Virus record (IMG/VR): IMGVR_UViG_3300030410_000020
Coordinates: 1-28,533 of that record
Reading direction: 5' to 3' (one strand)
DNA from: a virus
Length of the DNA stretch: 28,533 bases
Shown: in pieces, positions 17,055 through 24,703 of the stretch
Layout of the letters: every line of letters starts with the position of its first letter
Position numbering within the stretch: position 1 is the stretch's first letter
Notes under the pieces: generated by a model
Databases searched by the model: none
What the model was told of the DNA's origin: nothing
Seen by the model: the letters and a program-made list of their open reading frames with translations, nothing else
Program-made: the position numbers and the translations under genes

Positions 17055-17279
17055 TTATTCCTCCCTGTTTTTTAATGTTTCTTTTATATCAATAAATTCT
17101 TTTATAACGCTATGGATATCTTTTGCCATCTTATCAATGTTTTCAGGCTTTCTCATTTCATCCAGAGTTTCTTTAAATGCTTTCTTTAAATCCGGATTTT
17201 CTGCAAATATCTTTCTTAAATTCTCTTTTGATTGTTTTAATTGTTCTTCTCTACTTAACATATTAGTTCCCATATCCAT
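17055..17279 (-). CDS. Small helical hypothetical protein
   Basis: 74 residues; ATG at 17279 overlaps the stop of the preceding gene (TAATG). Later in-frame ATGs exist at codons 3 and 7. The sequence is highly charged and helical (SREEQLKQSKENLRKIFAEN, LKKAFKETLDEMRKPENIDK, MAKDIHSVIKEFIDIKETL). It is probably an oligomeric helical bundle. Unknown function in the head operon. Confidence 0.6.
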   Translation of the reverse strand: MDMGTNMLSREEQLKQSKENLRKIFAENPDLKKAFKETLDEMRKPENIDKMAKDIHSVIKEFIDIKETLKNREE

Positions 17280-17689
17280 TACCCCTCAATAAAATTAGTA
17301 ACGGGATATAATTGAGTTATTACTTCTGCAATTCTTTCTACTGTTCTTTCTAGTGCTATTTTAAATACATCATCAACTGCTTCCTGATTTTGTTTACTAT
17401 TCAAGTTATAAACTAAATTTTCACACGTTTCTAAATGGTCAAAATTAAGATGTAATAACTCATGTATCAAAGTCCTATACCAATCATCACTAACATCTTT
17501 ATTAATCGTGATATAGGAACTATTTAATAATCTTGTTGTTTGATTATAACCTTGCTCGCTTTGTCCATATAGTTTTATAAATTCTTCATCAGCCAAAATC
17601 TTAACTTCAATATCCCAATCCTGGATTCTTAATATTTTTTGAAGTTTCTCTACAATTGGTATCAACTCTTTTTCTGTAGGTATATTCAC
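17279..17689 (-). CDS. HExxH-containing putative metalloprotease
   Basis: 136 residues, GTG start with GGGGG 6 nt upstream, 2 nt after the portal stop. Central motif TLIHELLHLNFDHLE gives the zinc motif HELLH at ~75-79 with an adjacent His/Glu, as in small SprT/ImmA-type peptidase domains. The N-terminal IVEKLQKILRIQDWDIEVK with a following beta strand is also typical of these minimal metallopeptidase folds. The place where siphophages encode the prohead protease hints at head maturation, but podoviruses of P22 type lack one and this is not a known prohead protease family. Confidence 0.6.
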   Translation of the reverse strand: MNIPTEKELIPIVEKLQKILRIQDWDIEVKILADEEFIKLYGQSEQGYNQTTRLLNSSYITINKDVSDDWYRTLIHELLHLNFDHLETCENLVYNLNSKQNQEAVDDVFKIALERTVERIAEVITQLYPVTNFIEG

Positions 17690-17691
17690 TT

Positions 17692-19803
17692 TTAACCCCC
17701 GTAAAATTTATTTATCATCGCCTTTTGCTCTTCTGGATTCATTTGTAAAAATTCCTTTTGGAGTTCAGGCGGTAATTGTGCTATTTGCTCTGCTATAAAT
17801 TGTGGATCTAATTGTTGCTGACCTTGTGGTGCTGGACTTGGTTGCTGTTGACTTTGTGGTGCCTGTTGTACCTGTGGTGGTTGAGCATTTTGACCTTGAG
17901 GTAATGTTTCTTCTGCTATTTTTACACTTGCTGCAGCTTGGTTAGTAATTGGCATACTTTGAGGATCAACTTGAATACCTAAGTAATTCAATAATTGTGT
18001 TTGTCCGTCTGCTGTCATATCTTTGTATGCAATAGTAACCCTTGGTGGTGCTTGCATAATTGGGTGAGCCATTCTATCCTCTACAGATTTAAGTATTACG
18101 GCAGCATTAGGAAAGTCTATGCTCTCCATTACCATCCAATAGTCTATAGAATTAATTGCCCCTCTTGCTAAAGCATCGCTCATACTTCTAATTATGAAAC
18201 TCTTATCTTTAGGCATACCCGAATCAGCTTCGACATAAATATCAAAGTCTGGGTAATACCACTTACCATCCTTATCTTGTTTAATCAACATTCCTTTATC
18301 AAACATACCAAACTTAGATTTGCTATCTGGACCTTTAACTCTAAATGGTATTTCTTCATCATAAAATGCTAAAACAAAGTCGTAATAAATTCGGTATAAT
18401 TCTCCGAAAGCCATGTGCTTCTCAAACTTCTTAATTCCCATTTTGTTTTCTGTGTTTTGAGTAAGTGTTTGAAGTGCCGTTCCTGATAAAGCCGAACTCT
18501 CTGCTCTTCCTTGACTTGCCTCTGTAACTCCTATTGAATCTTTAGCAGCTTGCATATAGATATTGTATAATTGAATTAAGCCACCTTCATTGGACTTTAA
18601 ATCTACAACTCTAACATCACTTTGAGGATCATCTGTTTCTACTATTTGGGTTACAGCATTATTATCTAAGGATTCTTTTAACCCTACTCCACTTCTAACA
18701 AGTATCTTTGTAGTGCCTTTCAATTGCTTTTCTTCTTCTATTGAAAGAACTTTTTTAATTCCTTCTTGCTGGTCTGAAATAATATCTACATCGCTTCTGC
18801 CTCTAAATGATTTTTCTTTAGGAATGTTATACCAAATAACAAATGGAAATCTTTTAGGAATATGACATTCTACATCTACCGTTTTAGGGTTTCCGTCTGC
18901 ATCTATTATCTGTACCTTCTCTGTCCTCTGTATTTCATTCTTTAAACGCTTGTAATAGAACTTTGGAGTATCTCTTAAGATAGTTTCTGCCGACCATGTA
19001 AGTAGGCATATATCGCCATCTGAATCCTTATACCAACATTCTATAACGCTTACTTTGTTAGCAAGGTTATCTGTAGTTTGTTCTGTAAAATTATCAAAAT
19101 ATCCATACTCTGCTCCGTCTATGTCTAGTGCATCTCTATATTGCTCTCCATACATTCTACAAGCAGAATCTAATGACTTATTAACTATAAAGAAGCAATA
19201 ATCCATATCTGCAAGTCTGTGTATATTTGTTTGAGGTACAAATAATGTAGGGTGTGGATTTGAAGTTTCTATTCTCCCCCTAAAATTGTGGCTCTTAAAA
19301 TCTGGATTATAATTTACTTTAAATATTGCCATTCCATTCTTTTTAACTATTCTTTCATTATCAGATGTCATTCTTTCAAGTTCTGCCCCAGCACTTAAAT
19401 ACGTGAGCATACCTTCTAACATTTCTCTTTTCCCTAAGTCCTCTGAACCTTCAACTGCTTTAACTGATGGTGTTGGGATATCTATATTTATTTGAGATTC
19501 TATTAACTGGGATGTTATGTTAACTACTTGCCTGGCACTTTTAATTTGTTGTCTATCTGTCTTAGAGTAAGACATTTCATAACCCATAGCCCCACCAACT
19601 GCATGAGTACCGTTATAAATATTATCCCAAGTTACACAATTAGATCTAAAGTTACTATGTTCCGAGAGAGATATACTTAGTCTATCTTTCCACTTTCTTA
19701 ATCTTAAATAGTCTTTATTTTCTTGTTCCATATCTTTTTTAATTGTGTCTATCTGCCCCAAAACTCCTTTCACCTTCTTTCCAATTGTATTTAAGATTCC
19801 CAT
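17692..19803 (-). CDS. Portal protein (P22-like)
   Basis: 703 residues, ATG with RBS AGGTG, directly after the stop of the 65-aa gene. Length and the core (FRSNCVTWDNIYNGTHAVGG, RQVVNITSQLIESQINIDIP, ERIVKKNGMAIFKVNYNPDF, KRFPFVIWYNIPKEKSFRGR, ISDQQEGIKKVLSIEEEKQL, SQGRAESSALSGTALQTLTQ) are those of podovirus/P22-like portals. The dodecameric ring holds terminase and is the DNA channel. The C-terminal ~80 residues are Gln/Pro-rich (QPPQVQQAPQSQQQPSPAP) ending in a helical ELQKEFLQMNPEEQKAM tail, perhaps the barrel region. Confidence 0.9.
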   Translation of the reverse strand: MGILNTIGKKVKGVLGQIDTIKKDMEQENKDYLRLRKWKDRLSISLSEHSNFRSNCVTWDNIYNGTHAVGGAMGYEMSYSKTDRQQIKSARQVVNITSQLIESQINIDIPTPSVKAVEGSEDLGKREMLEGMLTYLSAGAELERMTSDNERIVKKNGMAIFKVNYNPDFKSHNFRGRIETSNPHPTLFVPQTNIHRLADMDYCFFIVNKSLDSACRMYGEQYRDALDIDGAEYGYFDNFTEQTTDNLANKVSVIECWYKDSDGDICLLTWSAETILRDTPKFYYKRLKNEIQRTEKVQIIDADGNPKTVDVECHIPKRFPFVIWYNIPKEKSFRGRSDVDIISDQQEGIKKVLSIEEEKQLKGTTKILVRSGVGLKESLDNNAVTQIVETDDPQSDVRVVDLKSNEGGLIQLYNIYMQAAKDSIGVTEASQGRAESSALSGTALQTLTQNTENKMGIKKFEKHMAFGELYRIYYDFVLAFYDEEIPFRVKGPDSKSKFGMFDKGMLIKQDKDGKWYYPDFDIYVEADSGMPKDKSFIIRSMSDALARGAINSIDYWMVMESIDFPNAAVILKSVEDRMAHPIMQAPPRVTIAYKDMTADGQTQLLNYLGIQVDPQSMPITNQAAASVKIAEETLPQGQNAQPPQVQQAPQSQQQPSPAPQGQQQLDPQFIAEQIAQLPPELQKEFLQMNPEEQKAMINKFYGG

Positions 19804-20001
19804 CTAATCACCTACTTTATATTTAGTAAATCCTTGGCATGGTGAATAAGAATAAACCATATTAAATAATTTTAATTTAACCCACCATTCTCCACAGTCT
19901 GTAAAATAGAACATATATATATTTCTAAAGCCTATTTTAAAATGCTTTTCCTTACACCCACATTTACATTTAGTTTCCAATATCATTAAATTGCATTTCA
20001 T
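19804..20001 (-). CDS. Small Cys-rich protein
   Basis: 65 residues, ATG with RBS CCGGAG, followed without gap by the portal gene. ETKCKCGCKEKHFKIG contains a CxCxC cluster; Cys also occurs at DCGEWW and SPCQG, suggesting a zinc ribbon-like fold. Function is unknown; it may help portal or terminase assembly. Confidence 0.6.
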   Translation of the reverse strand: MKCNLMILETKCKCGCKEKHFKIGFRNIYMFYFTDCGEWWVKLKLFNMVYSYSPCQGFTKYKVGD

Positions 20002-20005
20002 TTTC

Positions 20006-20173
20006 TCACTCCGGTTTTCTTAAAGGATTTAATACGCAAGTGCCTTTATCCTCAGGGTAAAATACAAGGTTAGTATATCCATCGACTAATTTACACCTGC
20101 CTTGTTTTAAATGTTTATTAGTCCTTAGATACCATATATAATTACTTATTTTAAAATATTTTAGTAAGCTCAT
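20006..20173 (-). CDS. Small hypothetical protein after terL
   Basis: 55 residues; the ATG at 20173 overlaps the terL stop (ATGA), with GAGG 8 nt upstream. Sequence SLLKYFKISNYIWYLRTNKH, then GRCKLVDGYTNLVFYPEDKG and a Cys, is basic and aromatic. It has no recognisable family. Tight coupling on both sides argues it is translated. Confidence 0.65.
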   Translation of the reverse strand: MSLLKYFKISNYIWYLRTNKHLKQGRCKLVDGYTNLVFYPEDKGTCVLNPLRKPE

Positions 20174-21568
20174 TTAGTTACCTCAACTTTTTTATGATGT
20201 TCTATCCAATGTTTCAAAGCACCTTTATTCTCTAACAGATCGTGTCTTAGATCTTCTGATAAACCTTCTGGAAACTTAGGCAATGCTACTCTCCCCGCAA
20301 GTGGTCTGCTCATAGTGCCGTAACGTAAATTTTCCGCAGTATGTGTGATATCGTGTGGCGAATCAGATATATCTTCTAAGTTTTTATCGTCGTATTGAAG
20401 TAAAGGTAAGTCGTGTATTGTGTTTGTGCAATTAGCAAAGAATTTAATTCTAGCAGTCTTTTCTCCTATATCACTTTCTACAACCTTTAAGTACTCTCTT
20501 AACGCTCTCCAACCCATTAGCCTATTACTGTTGGCTCTTATTAATCCCATAAGACCAGCCTTACGCATTATCTCATATCCGCTCTCTCCTGTTTCCTGTC
20601 TTTTGTTCCACAAATCAGGGGAAGCAACTGTATAAGTTATTTTCTCTCCTAAGGGCGTAACTTCATTTATTCTTTTAGCCGCAGCACTTAGAATTAATCC
20701 CGCTTCGTGAAGTTCTCTATAAATATAACAATTACCATTCCCATCTACAGCCCACCAACTACATGAAGTCATATCCATCCCATAGTCTAAACTTCTAAAT
20801 CTTTTCCATCTTTTATCAATCTCAAAAGGCACAATAACATGAATATTTCTATCCCATTCTGAAAAATATTGCCCTTCAAAAGCATCCCAATCTCCATAAA
20901 GCATTGCCCTCTTTCTCATTTCAGGTAGGTTCTTTAAATTCTCTACATATTCTGGATTATTTTCCATTAGAAATTCATTCTCAAAAACGGTAGAAGGTAT
21001 AAACTCGTAATTCTCTGCCTTCTCGCTGTTCCTATATACTTTATCTATAAAAAGTCGCTTAACCCATGAATGACCGATTCCTCCGGGATTGCATGTGAAG
21101 TAAAGTCTTGGAGTAAATTTAATATCCATTATTCCACTACTTCTATTACACTCTGTAAAAATATCTTTCTGAAACTCTGTAAACTGTGTAGCTTCTTCTA
21201 AGAAAATAACGTCGTACGCTTGACCTTGAAATTGAAGTACATCTGATTCAGCAGCACAATATCCTAGTTTAATTCTGCTTCTATTAGGAAATGTGAACTC
21301 TTTATTTTGTGCGTCGTACTTTGCAAATCCTTTTAATTCTGTTTGAAGTATTAAAATATGATTCTCTCTTAACTCTTGGAGTGAACGCCTTACTATTAGT
21401 ATCTGTATTCCTTTATAATGAAGTGTTAATAATACAGCTTTACGCCTTGCAGCCCATGATTTCCCGCCTCCCCGACTAACTACCACCATACGCAACATAT
21501 CTCTTGTTGCTCTTAAAGAATACTATCTGTTTAGGATAAGGTAACCCTTTTAAGTTTATGGAAGCCAT
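20170..21568 (-). pseudogene. terL: Terminase large subunit, frameshifted in Walker A
   Basis: The start at 21568 (ATG GCT, RBS GGGGG at 8 nt) gives 30 codons ending KRYVAYGGS and a TAG at 21478-21476. The rest continues in another frame as SRGGGKSWAARR to the stop at 20170. A tandem duplication of 4 bp (plus-strand ACTA ACTA, 21475-21482) accounts exactly for the shift; removing one copy restores a terminase of about 465 residues. The remaining motifs are intact: Walker B YDVIFLEEA, coupling TCNP, nuclease Asp residues in RSLDYG, ASPDLW and SPHDITH. The downstream frame could restart at ATG 21498 (MLRMVVVSRGGGKS), but that lacks the first Walker A Gly and a good RBS. TerL is the packaging ATPase/nuclease. 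Confidence 0.85.
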
Positions 21569-21583
21569 TGGCATCACCCCCTT

Positions 21584-21615
21584 TAAAATAAAAGAAGATG
21601 TATTTCTACACCTTC
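21584..21615 (-). terminator. Terminator between the moron gene and terL
   Basis: Minus strand GAAGGTGTA-GAAA-TACATCTTC followed by TTTTATTTT. A 9-bp stem with a GNRA-like loop. It would isolate the 175-aa gene from terL. Confidence 0.8.
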
Positions 21616-21625
21616 TACCATCTCT

Positions 21626-22153
21626 TTAATCTCTTTTACTCATTTCTAAATACTGAATTGATTCTGCTGTTGCTCTTAAATTAGTAATTAGCATTTTATA
21701 ATCTGAATCAACTTCGCTACATTCTAATCTTTGGCTTAATCTTAAAGCATCCTTTTTAAGGCTTTTAAGTATTTGGTCTGGATAATTAGTTTCTTTATCT
21801 ACAGGCTTAATATTGGTGAATCCAGTTATAATGTTTCCATCGTAGAAAGATTCTCCTACCGTCACACCCTCTTCAATAACATATTTCTGGTTAGTTATGC
21901 TTAATCCCTTGCTACAACAATTTATATTTTCATACTTGTATTTTTCTATATACTCTTCAACTTGGGATAGGGAACTAACTAAAACCCCATATCCATGTTT
22001 CTTGGCAAATTTAATCAAATCATATGTCTTGCCTATCTCTTTTAAATTATTTGTATAAATTAGAGAGTGACTTTTAGCACCTTCCTCTAATCTTTCAGTA
22101 ATGCTAAATTCTGGACAAAATACTCCCTCGTTTAATAAACTAATTGTATTCAT
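21626..22153 (-). CDS. Hypothetical protein inserted between terS and terL
   Basis: 175 residues. The ATG at 22153 has RBS GGAGG at 6 nt; an in-frame extension to 22183 is discarded. The N-terminal half looks like an alpha/beta unit (SHSLIYTNNLKEIGKTYDLI, then IKFAKKHGYGVLVSSLSQVE) but lacks a proper P-loop. The C-terminal ~60 residues are helical and charged (QILKSLKKDALRLSQRLECS). No family is recognised. It has a 20-bp palindrome 38 nt upstream and a strong terminator just downstream, the layout of a moron, a cargo gene expressed on its own. Confidence 0.7.
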   Translation of the reverse strand: MNTISLLNEGVFCPEFSITERLEEGAKSHSLIYTNNLKEIGKTYDLIKFAKKHGYGVLVSSLSQVEEYIEKYKYENINCCSKGLSITNQKYVIEEGVTVGESFYDGNIITGFTNIKPVDKETNYPDQILKSLKKDALRLSQRLECSEVDSDYKMLITNLRATAESIQYLEMSKRD

Positions 22154-22190
22154 AATATCCTCCGGCTTGACAGTAAGCCACACTTTTTAT

Positions 22191-22210
22191 TTGTGAAATA
22201 ATATTCACAA
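22191..22210. promoter_or_regulatory. Perfect 20-bp palindromic operator candidate
   Basis: TTGTGAAATAATATTCACAA has perfect 7-bp arms with a 6-bp centre. It lies 38 nt upstream of the 175-aa gene start. This is a typical size for a dimeric repressor site. No strong -35/-10 pair is visible beside it, so it may act as operator or transcript hairpin. Confidence 0.6.
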
Positions 22211-22599
22211 TTTAATCTACTTAATAGACTAAGTTCTAAATACATTGTAGACATAGAAAAAATTTTGTAGGATTTCCAGAAAATAAGGTTTTAAAGGAAT
22301 TAGGTTTTCCTAGGGATTGATTCATAAGAGATATTAAAATAAGGATATGGGAAGCACACAGATGTAGATATATCACCTTTACCCGACACCACAACGACAA
22401 GGACATACGTACCCCCTGGTGAACTCATTGAAAGGTTTCGTCTTATCGCGTTCCAGGTTGCTCGTGCCTGTCTGTCGTGTCGTGCTGCTGACTGATTGGA
22501 TGTATGTATTGCTACATTGTGTATGTGCTTGCTATGCTGTTACGTTGTTACTATGCTTGTGTATGTGTGTGCTCGTGCTAGATCATAGCAGAACTACAC
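22211..22599. other. Long non-coding stretch with a GC-richer repeat island
   Basis: No gene with RBS is visible on either strand. The right two thirds (about 22380-22600) are near 50% GC and strikingly rich in GT/CT words on the plus strand, unlike the flanking DNA. TTGTGTATGTG occurs twice 40 bp apart (22517-22527, 22557-22567), and GCTATG/ACTATGC words recur between. The plus-strand frame through it is a low-complexity shadow. Possible roles are a packaging (cos/pac) region, a structured RNA, or an imported spacer. Confidence 0.5.
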
Positions 22600-22631
22600 A
22601 TAAACAAAGCACCCGTTATAAAGCGAGTGCT
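22600..22631 (-). terminator. Terminator after the TM-peptide gene
   Basis: Minus strand AGCACTCG-CTTTATAA-CGGGTGCT followed by TTGTTTATG. An 8-bp stem with one wobble. Confidence 0.65.
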
Positions 22632-22745
22632 AACTATCTGATTATCCTTAATGCATCGTTGTTTACTTGAGCATAAGGTATATTGTAACTAAGAAGAATA
22701 CAAGTGATACTATTATGCCAACGATACCAAATGTAAGAGTGAATG

Positions 22746-22835
22746 TTAGATTGTATTTTTTGCTAAGAATATGCTAACGCTAAATATAATACCCATTATT
22801 ATAAACCATAACCCAACTTCTATTAATCCAGGCAT
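22746..22835 (-). CDS. Single-TM micro-protein with possible -1 frameshift extension
   Basis: 29 residues, ATG with RBS AAGGGGG 7 nt upstream. MPGLIEVGLWFIIMGIIFSV is one membrane segment followed by SIFLAKNTI. Just before its end is A AAA AAT, a classic slippery heptamer (about 22754-22760). A -1 shift there continues as KYNLTFTLTFGIVGIIVSL and a second membrane segment to a TAA at 22663-22665, giving a 57-aa two-TM protein. This could be a programmed shift, a broken gene or a homopolymer sequencing error. A holin-like or immunity-like membrane role is possible. Confidence 0.6.
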   Translation of the reverse strand: MPGLIEVGLWFIIMGIIFSVSIFLAKNTI

Positions 22836-22926
22836 AAGTTTACCCCCTTTATTATTTCTATCGGCTCGGTGTCGTACCCCCATTTGTTCAGCCTATACAC
22901 TCATTGTTGATTCTGATATTGCTACA

Positions 22927-23028
22927 TTAATCATTGTTATCTATGACTTCAAACGTACATTCAACGTCTTTGCTATCATCACGTGCCTCAGTTTCGTAAT
23001 AATTATCCATAATTTCTATCATTCCCAT
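22927..23028 (-). CDS. Micro-protein, acidic
   Basis: 33 residues, ATG at 23028 with RBS AGAGAGG 7 nt upstream. MGMIEIMDNYYETEARDDSK continues to a TAA at 22927. Acidic, no known family. The RBS is good and the frame does not overlap anything else, so translation is plausible. Confidence 0.45.
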   Translation of the reverse strand: MGMIEIMDNYYETEARDDSKDVECTFEVIDNND

Positions 23029-23164
23029 GTTTTTTACCTCTCTTTGTGAACAAACTATGAACAAATAAGCTATAAATCACTGTTTTTGATGGATAAGTTG
23101 ATACTCCACGGTGAGCATATGCCATTTTATGAGGCTATAGGCTAATGCTTTAGTTGAGTAACTC

Positions 23165-23188
23165 GTCGTGAAATCTGCATTTCGCGAC
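23165..23188 (-). other. Imperfect inverted repeat behind terS
   Basis: GTCGTGAAAT and ATTTCGCGAC pair with one mismatch around CTGC, 20 nt past the terS stop. No T tract follows, so it is not a standard terminator. It could be a packaging or RNA-processing structure. A 37-codon frame starting within it has no RBS. Confidence 0.4.
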
Positions 23189-23208
23189 ATGTTTATTAAT
23201 TTCTTTGT

Positions 23209-23604
23209 TTATTTGCTCCAACTTTCCACTTCCGGCGACATTGTGACTTTAATATCTGCGTCGACTTCGGCTTTAACTTCCTGCTTGTCTGTATAAAGGC
23301 TTGCCATCGTAAGAAGGACCTTGCGATCTGATCCACATCTACTATCTGTTTTTGCAAATTTGATAGTCGCTCTAACTATGTCAGAGACTTCACTTTTTAA
23401 CATATCCATTGTAGCCTTATTTAAAATAGCCACAAACGCAGGCTTAGCCATGGCTTTATACCAGGTGTCTTTAGCTACATTAGCAGCTTTACATCTATCT
23501 TTTATGTTCATATTGAAAGATTCTGGATTGATTGAGAGCTCTATTATTCGCTTCTCTGCCTCTGTTGGTGTGTAGCCGTCCGTTTTCTTCGTGTTATCTT
23601 CCAT
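23209..23604 (-). CDS. terS: Terminase small subunit
   Basis: 131 residues from ATG 23604 (RBS AGAGGTG, 6 nt); a GTG at 23613 is part of the RBS. The N-terminus has an HTH-like arrangement (EKRIIELSINPES, IKDRCKAANVAKDTWYKAMA, KPAFVAILNK). A helical oligomerisation region follows (MDMLKSEVSDIVRATIKFAK, RKVLLTMASLYTDKQEV), and a short acidic tail ends it. This is the phBC6A51-like small-terminase pattern. It recognises the packaging site and hands DNA to TerL. It is separated from terL by an unusual 1.6-kb insertion. Confidence 0.8.
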   Translation of the reverse strand: MEDNTKKTDGYTPTEAEKRIIELSINPESFNMNIKDRCKAANVAKDTWYKAMAKPAFVAILNKATMDMLKSEVSDIVRATIKFAKTDSRCGSDRKVLLTMASLYTDKQEVKAEVDADIKVTMSPEVESWSK

Positions 23605-23647
23605 GTTCTTCACCTCTTTTATTCCTAATTATTTCCATTAATCTATA

Positions 23648-23682
23648 TTTTAAATCTGTTTATTGTTTTAAATCTGTTTATT
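23648..23682 (-). repeat. Tandem 17-bp direct repeats upstream of terS
   Basis: TTTTAAATCTGTTTATT occurs exactly twice (23648-23664 and 23666-23682), an 18-bp period, about 45 nt upstream of terS. Iterated sites next to terS can be TerS-binding or regulator-binding sites. No other copy was noticed in the window. Confidence 0.7.
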
Positions 23683-23697
23683 AATATCTTTATGCTC

Positions 23698-23895
23698 TTA
23701 ATTTGGCACGTAGGACACTTTGAGTATACCTTTGGTGTATTTATACTTTGAGTTACTAAGTGCTTCTATCGCCATCGTAATCTTAGCATAATGCCTTAGC
23801 ACTCTTTGCATTGATATTCTTTCTTTTTTTGTATTAGGTTCAAAATAAGGGTATTGCTTATACTTATATAGATCTCTTATTGTATTAGTGCTCAT
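23698..23895 (-). CDS. Small basic hypothetical protein
   Basis: 65 residues, ATG with RBS TAGGAG 7 nt upstream. Basic and Tyr-rich: NTIRDLYKYKQYPYFEPN, RISMQRVLRHYAKITMAIEA, LSNSKYKYTKGILKVSYVPN. The helical middle could bind nucleic acid. It follows the 46-aa gene by 10 nt and precedes terS, so it probably belongs to the terS operon. No family is recognised. Confidence 0.6.
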   Translation of the reverse strand: MSTNTIRDLYKYKQYPYFEPNTKKERISMQRVLRHYAKITMAIEALSNSKYKYTKGILKVSYVPN

Positions 23896-23905
23896 AGTTT
23901 TACTC

Positions 23906-24046
23906 CTATTTATAGGGCTCTAATATATCTCTTGTTATTGTCCCTGCAATTTGGTTAGCATCTATTGGCTTTAAGATATCCTTAAAATACTCTAATTGTC
24001 TCTTATATTCATTTGATAGTTTTTTCTTGCTGCCTCGGCTTGACAT
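23906..24046 (-). CDS. Small basic hypothetical protein before terS
   Basis: 46 residues, ATG at 24046 with RBS GGAGGG at 7 nt. SSRGSKKKLSNEYKRQLEYF continues KDILKPIDANQIAGTITRDI and LEPYK. A charged helix with a basic N-terminal tail. It is in a short operon with the 65-aa gene and terS. A 14-codon frame with its own RBS (around 24113-24072) lies just upstream and could be a leader. Unknown function. Confidence 0.55.
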   Translation of the reverse strand: MSSRGSKKKLSNEYKRQLEYFKDILKPIDANQIAGTITRDILEPYK

Positions 24047-24216
24047 CGCTTATCCCTCCTACACTACAGTAGCTTTGCTAACATCTTAATAGTATCTTTG
24101 TCATTCATTCTTTCTCTTCTCCCCTCCTTGGCTTCGCCAGTATTGCACTAGACTTAGTTGACTTTTCTTTCTTTATTTCTCCCCCAATTTTAACTTGGTG
24201 GCTTTTTAAAGCATAT

Positions 24217-24244
24217 AAAAAAAGAGCAACCTTTAGGCTACTCT
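24217..24244 (-). terminator. Terminator of cassette C (RHH)
   Basis: Minus strand AGAGTAGCC-TAAA-GGTTGCTCT followed by TTTTTTTA. The 9-bp stem is at the stop of the 43-aa RHH gene. Confidence 0.85.
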
Positions 24245-24375
24245 TAAAACTCTTTTAAATATTCCTTTAAAATCCATCTTGCAAGTTGTGATACTGTCAT
24301 CCCTCGCTTATCTGCTAACACTTGCAGTTGTTCTTTTATCTCTTTCTCTGCCCTGATGTGTAACATATCTTTCAT
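24244..24375 (-). CDS. RHH (Arc/CopG-type) DNA-binding protein
   Basis: 43 residues; its ATG shares an A with the stop of the upstream gene (TAATG). MKDMLHIRAEKEIKEQLQVL ADKRGMTVSQLARWILKEYL: a beta strand, helix, turn, helix of the ribbon-helix-helix fold, with the conserved turn around GMTVSQ. Second gene in a bicistron with a 97-aa unknown protein, ending at a strong terminator. Likely an autoregulator binding the inverted repeat in the cassette promoter, by analogy with antitoxin- or Aca-type partners. Confidence 0.75.
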   Translation of the reverse strand: MKDMLHIRAEKEIKEQLQVLADKRGMTVSQLARWILKEYLKEF

Positions 24376-24671
24376 TACACCCATACCTGCTTATACTTCT
24401 CTAATTGATTCTCTCCATTGTCTCTCAGTTGATAGCCGTTTAATAGATCGATGCCAACTTCTTGCACATATAAATCGGATCTAATGTAATGATCTGCAAC
24501 TTCCCAACCTTTCCTTTTTGCAAACTTTATTGCTTCTTTCGCACTGTCAAAGAGTATAGCGTCATTTGCGTATGGAGTATGTGTTGTCTTGCCCTTTGTC
24601 ATCCTCTTTACATATGTTAATGTTCCTCTTAATACGGTTAAACCATAAGTCTTAGCTATTGCAAATTTCAT
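24375..24671 (-). CDS. Unknown small protein, first gene of cassette C
   Basis: 98 residues from ATG 24671, with RBS AAGGGG 9 nt upstream. A longer reading (24701) begins inside the -10 box of the promoter and is rejected. Sequence begins MKFAIAKTYGLTVLRGTLTY; a central NDAILFDSAKEAIKFAKRKG EVADHYIRSD region looks like a small alpha/beta fold. No known family. It overlaps an RHH gene and is driven by its own TTGACA promoter. Candidates by architecture are an anti-defence protein or a toxin-antitoxin component; nothing in the sequence decides. Confidence 0.7.
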   Translation of the reverse strand: MKFAIAKTYGLTVLRGTLTYVKRMTKGKTTHTPYANDAILFDSAKEAIKFAKRKGWEVADHYIRSDLYVQEVGIDLLNGYQLRDNGENQLEKYKQVWV

Positions 24672-24703
24672 ATTATCAATCCCCTTTTTTATTTGATACA
24701 CTC

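Noticed and set aside
20170-21498. terL taken as a complete gene starting at 21498
   Set aside because: A conserved N-terminal segment (MASINLKGLPYPKQIVFFKS) lies upstream in another frame with a good RBS, and the 4-bp duplication explains the split.
22419-22670. Plus-strand frame of 83 codons with Cys/Val/Leu runs
   Set aside because: Lacks an RBS, low complexity, and overlaps a terminator of the minus-strand gene.
23081-23192. 37-codon minus-strand frame behind terS
   Set aside because: No convincing RBS and it starts inside an inverted repeat.
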